Positions 58,701 through 64,000 of a DNA stretch of 64,000 bases are shown here, one piece after another. A program made the position numbers and the translations under genes. Positions within the stretch are counted from its first letter, which is position 1. The number at the start of each line of letters is the position of its first letter. The DNA is from Ignelater luminosus (taxonomy: Eukaryota > Arthropoda > Insecta > Coleoptera > Elateridae), in contig VTPC01091260.1 in the NCBI GenBank assembly GCA_011009095.1, positions 134,721-198,720 of the forward strand. The letters are read 5' to 3'. The notes beneath the pieces are model-generated. The model was given only the letters and a program-made list of their open reading frames with translations, was not told where the DNA came from and ran no database searches.

Positions 58701-61700
58701 TTTTGATCTTGTGTTGACGGTATCTTTTTTAAATACCGAACTGAAAAGAAGATGCGTTAACTACTACCCATTACTGCCACTTCGTTCAAGAAGGATCTAC
58801 AATAAAACGTTACACACAACATGAGAACGATCGTTTAAATAGAAAATACAGACAACAAGCCATATACCACATCGATACATACATGGAACGAGAAGAAAAA
58901 AGATTACACCTACACATTAAGAACACCGAGAAATACAACAAAATGAGATGTACAATCAATATATGTATCACACAGAAACATACAAAATATAAAAAACATG
59001 GATGTCTTACCTGAAGTTTGTTTCTAGTAAACTTTCTCTACAGATCACCACTATTCGGAAACAAAATTTATTACGATCTAAACTGCATTATAACTCATAA
59101 TAAAAGAGTTCAAATGCCAAAATTCAATTTCCAAATACCACTTCCTCCATTTTTAATTGTTATTCAATATAGAATTCCTCTTTAATTTCTGATAATCTTA
59201 TTCTTTTTTGATGTGTCACTATTCTTTTTCTTCTGAGGTAGAGATCCTGACAAGCTTAAAATATTTCACAATGTGTTTAGCACATGAAACTCAGATACTG
59301 TTAACTGTAAATCATGTAGAAATTCAAGAAATGTAGAATCTTTTGGCTCCATCAAGTTAAATTAGAAACAGGAAAACAGAAGAAGAAACTAATGTAATTT
59401 AAATCAGTGGAGTTGCTTACGTTAATATCTAGCTGAAGGACTAATGTTTTTTAACGAACAAATTAAAATGTATTTTCAAGGTTCAACTATCATTTTTGGG
59501 TGTTAATAAACCGGCACGTAATCGAGGCAGCTTTCAAGTTGAAGACGGCGACCAAACATAGGTGTATGTGCCTGGTGCTTTTAGTTACAGTTTTGGATGT
59601 TAAATCTGTTCTTGTTTCTATTTTACTGGTATGGTACAATCTTATTTTTAAGCTAACCATTATTTTGGGGATGAAAATTCGGAAACTAGCTGGGCTTGTG
59701 TGTTGCTTTGCCATACCAATAGTCCGTGTTTTATTTGCATACTTCCAGTCAAAGCCAGACATTAGGAATTTTGAATTTCCGTTTGATTCTCTGCAGTTTT
59801 AGCAAAATGTTTTACTGGAATGGACCACAGTCCATATCGCCTAGCGCACTGATCTTACAGACAAACCAGAAACGTTTGGGAATACACATTCAAATTAGTA
59901 AACCAGATAGAATTATTTTGCTTAATACGATTGAAAAGTACTCAACCCGAATAAGCTATATTCTAGTTCGACAGATCATATGCGTTAATCGAATTAGAAT
60001 CATCAAGCAAGCATAAGTACAGTGACAGCCCATTGCTATTTTTGTTATTTGTAGATCTTAAAAGATATCATATTCGATTCCATGACCTGGGAAGTTATGA
60101 GTTGCAACTTGATTTGAAAATCAATGAAATATACATCGTAACCTGAAAAGAAGAAAATTTATAACTCCAAGATGCTACAATAGAAGGAGTTAACGAATTT
60201 TGAGTATTATAGCAAAATGGTATGTTCAAGATGAGAAACGCCTTTGGTGTTTTTCATAGGATTTGAAGATTTAATGCATACTCGAATCATGGCAAATTAC
60301 ATAGTGTTGCTTTAGTAATGTGAAATGTGAAAAACAATTATATGACTATTAGCCTGCACGTAATTCTCCAACGTAATTAGGACAAAAGCAGATTCAGAGA
60401 CATATAAGAAAACATAAGAGATGAAAATCATAGTTTCATCAAGAAATAGCACCAGAAAGCACCGGCAGACGGGTGTTTTTTTTGGGACAAGTTACACATT
60501 GTAAATTTAATATGAAGTAATAATAGAGTTCGGGTTTGAAACATGACTACTGTCGACTCACAACTTTTTTTTGTTCTTTTCGAATCTATTGGTTTAGATA
60601 ATTGAAAGATAAGCAAGTATTCCTGGCGTGTCACTTGCATCTATAAATTAGAGCATTAGTAACTAATTTTGTTAATTATGAAAAATGGCGTAAACGCCAA
60701 AAACCGTTGATACTTACACCACAGATCAGAACTGTATGTTCTTAAAAATATACAGTTGCAGTTGCATTTTGACCCAAAGCAATGCTTCATATCGAATGTC
60801 TGCATTGTAATTATAACGTGCAGACTGTCTCAAAAAACATCCTGTATGCAGAACATCAGATTCTGGTAGCTAATTATTGGGCTTTCGAAAAGTATAGTTT
60901 GGTTTTGCTTATACCGTAACGAAATTTGATAACCATGTGCTACTCACATAGTAAGAGCTTTCTCTACACTAGATTTGATGAAATTGGTTTTATTTTAAGG
61001 GAGATATTGAAGAGTTGAACACGTTTGGATCTTCAAAATCTTTTCGTAAACAAAAATAGCTGAAATCTAATCTTTCTTAAATCGTAATATATACGAGGTG
61101 TCCTAGAGACATAACAATGTGTGGTTTTTGAATCACTGTCTAATTAGCACCGTCAGTTGAAACTTGAATCATCGATTTTAAAGAGCAAAGCCCTGGAAAA
61201 AACAATTGAATAACGCCGAAATGGTTAGATTTGAACTATTGTTGTGCTGTGTTGTGGTAACAATAAACCAGGAATAAGGAAACAGCAAACTTTATAGGGC
61301 AATCCATCTGTAGAATACCTTGTATAGCTAAAGCAAATCTAGATAGCCTTTTTCCACTATCTTTCGATATGCGTACAGATAGTGATGCTATTATCAGTTC
61401 GCAGATCGTTCAAAAACCTTGTATAATATTCAGTGAGAGTACCTCGTCCTCCCTAGTAATCTTTAAATAAAGATTCAATGATAACTTTCGTTATAATAAA
61501 ACGTGTGTTGTAACTTCCAAGAAGAAATCCCGCAAGGCTTCACTGATAGTATTTAATATTTTACACATTCGTTGCAAAAAAAACAAGATAACAAATTTCG
61601 AAAACAAAAGTTAAATTGGGTAATTATGACAGTGACAAATAACTAAATACAAATGTTGCGCGTTTTGTGATCGCAAGCACACGCAGTACAGAAACCTATA

Positions 61701-61920
61701 AAATTGATGAAATAATTTCGATCTACGTGTCTATGTCAAATTTATTAGAGCACCTCTTGAATATTACCAATAAAAAGACTGCGGTTGTGACAGTAATATA
61801 TTTTATGCTTTCCTATTGGAATTGGCATAACCTTTAAAGCTTCTGTTGCTGTTATTTTAAAAGTGAAAAAGATTATAAATTCATATTTACTTGACACTAA
61901 AACTGAAAAAAAACGGAGCG
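55760..61920. other. gene-poor DNA, nothing firmly supported
   Basis: A short, very CpG-rich patch lies at 56375-56450 (gtcgcgtcgtcggcgccggc). Words near 57675 and 61093 (tacgaggtgtcc) look like ends of dispersed repeats. Two overlapping antisense frames at 59490-59802 have no domain. No exon was identified, including the missing 5' exons of the VWC gene. Confidence 0.4.
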
Positions 61921-61927
61921 TTTTATA

Positions 61928-62451
61928 TCAATTGTCTAATATACTTCGTAAGTACATACGTAAAATATCTATCTGATGTTCGAAACACATACGAGCGCTC
62001 GTAAAATTCCCCAGATGCACATGATGTCTTAAACCATTTTTAAATTTTATCTCATGTTTTGAAAGATAATTTAGATGAAAATAGTATCTAGTATCAAACC
62101 TGTACTTACATCTTTTTTTATTAAATTCTACAAAGCATTCCGCAAAAATCCAAGCCGCAATATTAAAATCGATTTTACAAATGCATTTTTTAACGTTGGT
62201 ACTATAAAATAGTAATCCAGACAACTTTCTCCTGTTTCCCTTTTTATTACACGTATTCTTCCTTTTGGAAAGGTGAGAAATTCGTTTAAGTGAGATTGAT
62301 TTTCTGTGATATCAGTTTTTCCCTTTTTTGTTTTCTTAAACAAAATACCTTCAAAGTTATTTAAGAGCCCAAAAAAAGGTAAATATTTTTCGTTGGGAAT
62401 TTTTATTGTAAAATGATCGACTGGGTGATAAAAACACAAACACTTCCCTGA
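61928..62451 (-). pseudogene. two overlapping unassigned frames, possible exon or broken gene
   Basis: A minus-strand frame (62439-62128, 103 residues) begins just after an acceptor-like AAATTTCAG near 62452. A second frame (62224-61928, 98 residues) overlaps it by about 97 bases in another phase. Joined by one frameshift they would give a continuous 160-170-residue product with mixed hydrophobic and charged sequence. No family was recognised, so it may be a decayed gene or chance. Confidence 0.2.
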
Positions 62452-62459
62452 AATTTACT

Positions 62460-64000
62460 TATGAGACTTACTGTTAGATAAATAATATAAAATGAACAAC
62501 AAATAGGAAAAGGGTATTAAATGGTTTGAATAACGTAAACGCGGAGGAGAAACAAAAAATATTGACTTTAAATAATTAAATAAATCATCCGTACATTTCA
62601 ACAATACAATCAAATATTGAATCTATCACGTCTAATTTAAATTTTGTTGATTTATATTCTGTTAAGAACAAGCAAGTAAAGCCCAAAGGCAAAATTCAAC
62701 GAATAAACCGAAATAAGGTCGAACTCTTCACATGGGAATTCTTATTATAAATTCTGATAACGAGGTTTGGGAATACGAATGATTATTAAATAATTCTCAG
62801 ACAAAAGATGTTTCTTTAACCGTAAGATATTTCGCTCTGATATTTCCAATCATGTTTTTCCGTTTGTTTAATATTTGTTTTATTACGTTTTCGTTCTCAT
62901 CATAATACTTCAATATTGTGCATAGTCGATTAAGGGGCGTATGCTTTTCACATCAAATCTGTAATATAAAGCAATTTTATAAAAGTCATTTTAGAGATAA
63001 TGAAAAAACAAAAAAAATCATAATATTCAATTTACTCTTTATACTCTTCCAAATTATTTCGACATAAAAATTTTCCCCATTTAATTATTTAGGAGCTTGT
63101 CAATATATTTTTACTGGATAAAAAATATTTTAAAATGCAAAAATAGATTGGTTTTTATTAGACCGTAAACCGGATGCGTTGGTAAACGAGTTGTGTGCCC
63201 AAAAGGTGAAAGAGACACCGGAACGCCCTTACATAGACATCATTTGGCGTTTTATATGAAGTTTTCACGCGTAAACAAAACAACGTTAGGGGAATTAGAA
63301 AATTCCTGAATTACCACTTTTTTGGGAGTTTTTCCTATACAATGTATATCACTTAAAAATTGATTTTGGTGAAAAATTTAGCAAAGCAGAAGTTTCTGTT
63401 GTTACTTAAATAATATTTTTACAATATTTTTATGTTTTCAAAAACAAAGTTTTAATTTGCTTAATCGAACTTTTAGTATTGCTTAGTATTGTTCTTAGTT
63501 TTTAGCGTTTCTGTTTGTTTAGAAAATGCATGGCTTAGAAAAAATATGACCTAAATCTCTCTAAAATTGAACATCTCTGTAGCATTTAGCTAAAAGGATG
63601 TTTTCGGATCAAAAACAAAAACCGCTTTTGTTTTTTTACAAAGATACAACGTGATGGGCGTGAATTCCTTTAAATGTAACGCCTACTTAATTTAGCTGCC
63701 ACTGAATAATTTTTCCCAATGATTTTCATTGATACCTAATTGTTATTTGTTATGACGCATTCGACCCCACTCTTTCCATAGCTCCTCCTGTTGAACATGG
63801 CAACACCTAGCAGCGAAATTGAAAGGGAACAACTAAGGCCGTATAGGTGGAATGGAAATTTTGTTTCTAAGGATACCCAAATTAATAAAAACATTTTTCA
63901 CTTTTATTATTCAATTTTGAGATGATTACATCTTCGAAATGAACATAGAAAGGTCAGGTAAGAATTTTTCTTTTAGCCATAGCATTTTTTTTTCTCTTTA
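62460..64000. other. non-coding DNA to the right end
   Basis: Nothing supported. A small CpG-bearing patch at 63160-63250 and a plus-strand frame starting ATGGCAACACC at 63798 (about 43 codons) were seen, without splice or domain evidence. The latter could be the beginning of a gene running out of the window. Confidence 0.35.

Noticed and set aside
59490..60016. three overlapping frames on both strands
   Set aside because: Mutual shadows with no domain; coding claim unsupported.
63798..63930. possible gene start ATGGCAACACC
   Set aside because: Only about 43 codons before a stop, with no visible donor or domain.

Overview
The window is AT-rich nuclear DNA from an animal, most likely an insect and possibly a beetle. 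The support is indirect: compact genes with introns of about 60-120 bp, an insect-style mix of transposon relics (LINE, Tc1/mariner, piggyBac), and several ends of the dispersed TACAGGGTGTCC type common in insect genomes. No bacterial, organellar or viral gene was recognised. There is one assembly gap of 138 N (24232-24369). The species call is inference.

Left part (1-9.7 kb). The main gene is a spliced, minus-strand homologue of the ribosome-biogenesis protein UTP6 (coding 5934-4202, 424 residues). It has a non-coding first exon and a YY1-type promoter motif near 7.47 kb. It matches only the C-terminal part of UTP6. Downstream of its 3' end lies a four-copy tandem repeat of about 110-135 bp, one copy of which is interrupted by a 309-bp TA-flanked inverted-repeat element. 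At 8.5-9.6 kb there is a decayed LINE reverse transcriptase.

Paralogue cluster (10.6-23.9 kb). Two minus-strand genes sit in a duplicated block (about 13.0-15.66 kb and 20.56-23.83 kb). Gene B (23483-22138) encodes a 426-residue, low-complexity nuclear-looking protein with a SUMO-interacting-type motif and Ser/Glu repeats. Gene A (15265-14883) is a 104-residue relative with the same 25-nt first exon and intron but a largely different second exon. The shared flanks are far better conserved than the coding cores. Between and around them are foldback elements, a tRNA-like element and a GC-rich anomalous patch.

Right part (24-64 kb). This is mostly gene-poor intergenic or intronic DNA. Supported items are an RNase-H-bearing LINE relic (25.5 kb), a candidate 65-nt internal exon (37.9 kb), a striking array of sixteen 21-bp repeats open on both strands (42.78-43.12 kb), the last two exons of a membrane-tethered von Willebrand factor C-domain protein (47919-47468, minus), a LINE C-terminus bracketed by direct repeats (48.7-49.7 kb), and adjacent Tc1/mariner-type and piggyBac-type transposase relics (53.6-55.75 kb).

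The genes do not form a pathway. The most unusual signals are the gene A/B pair with its swapped coding core, the bidirectionally open heptad array, and the N-terminally truncated UTP6 homologue. I could not establish an undescribed biological system beyond these.
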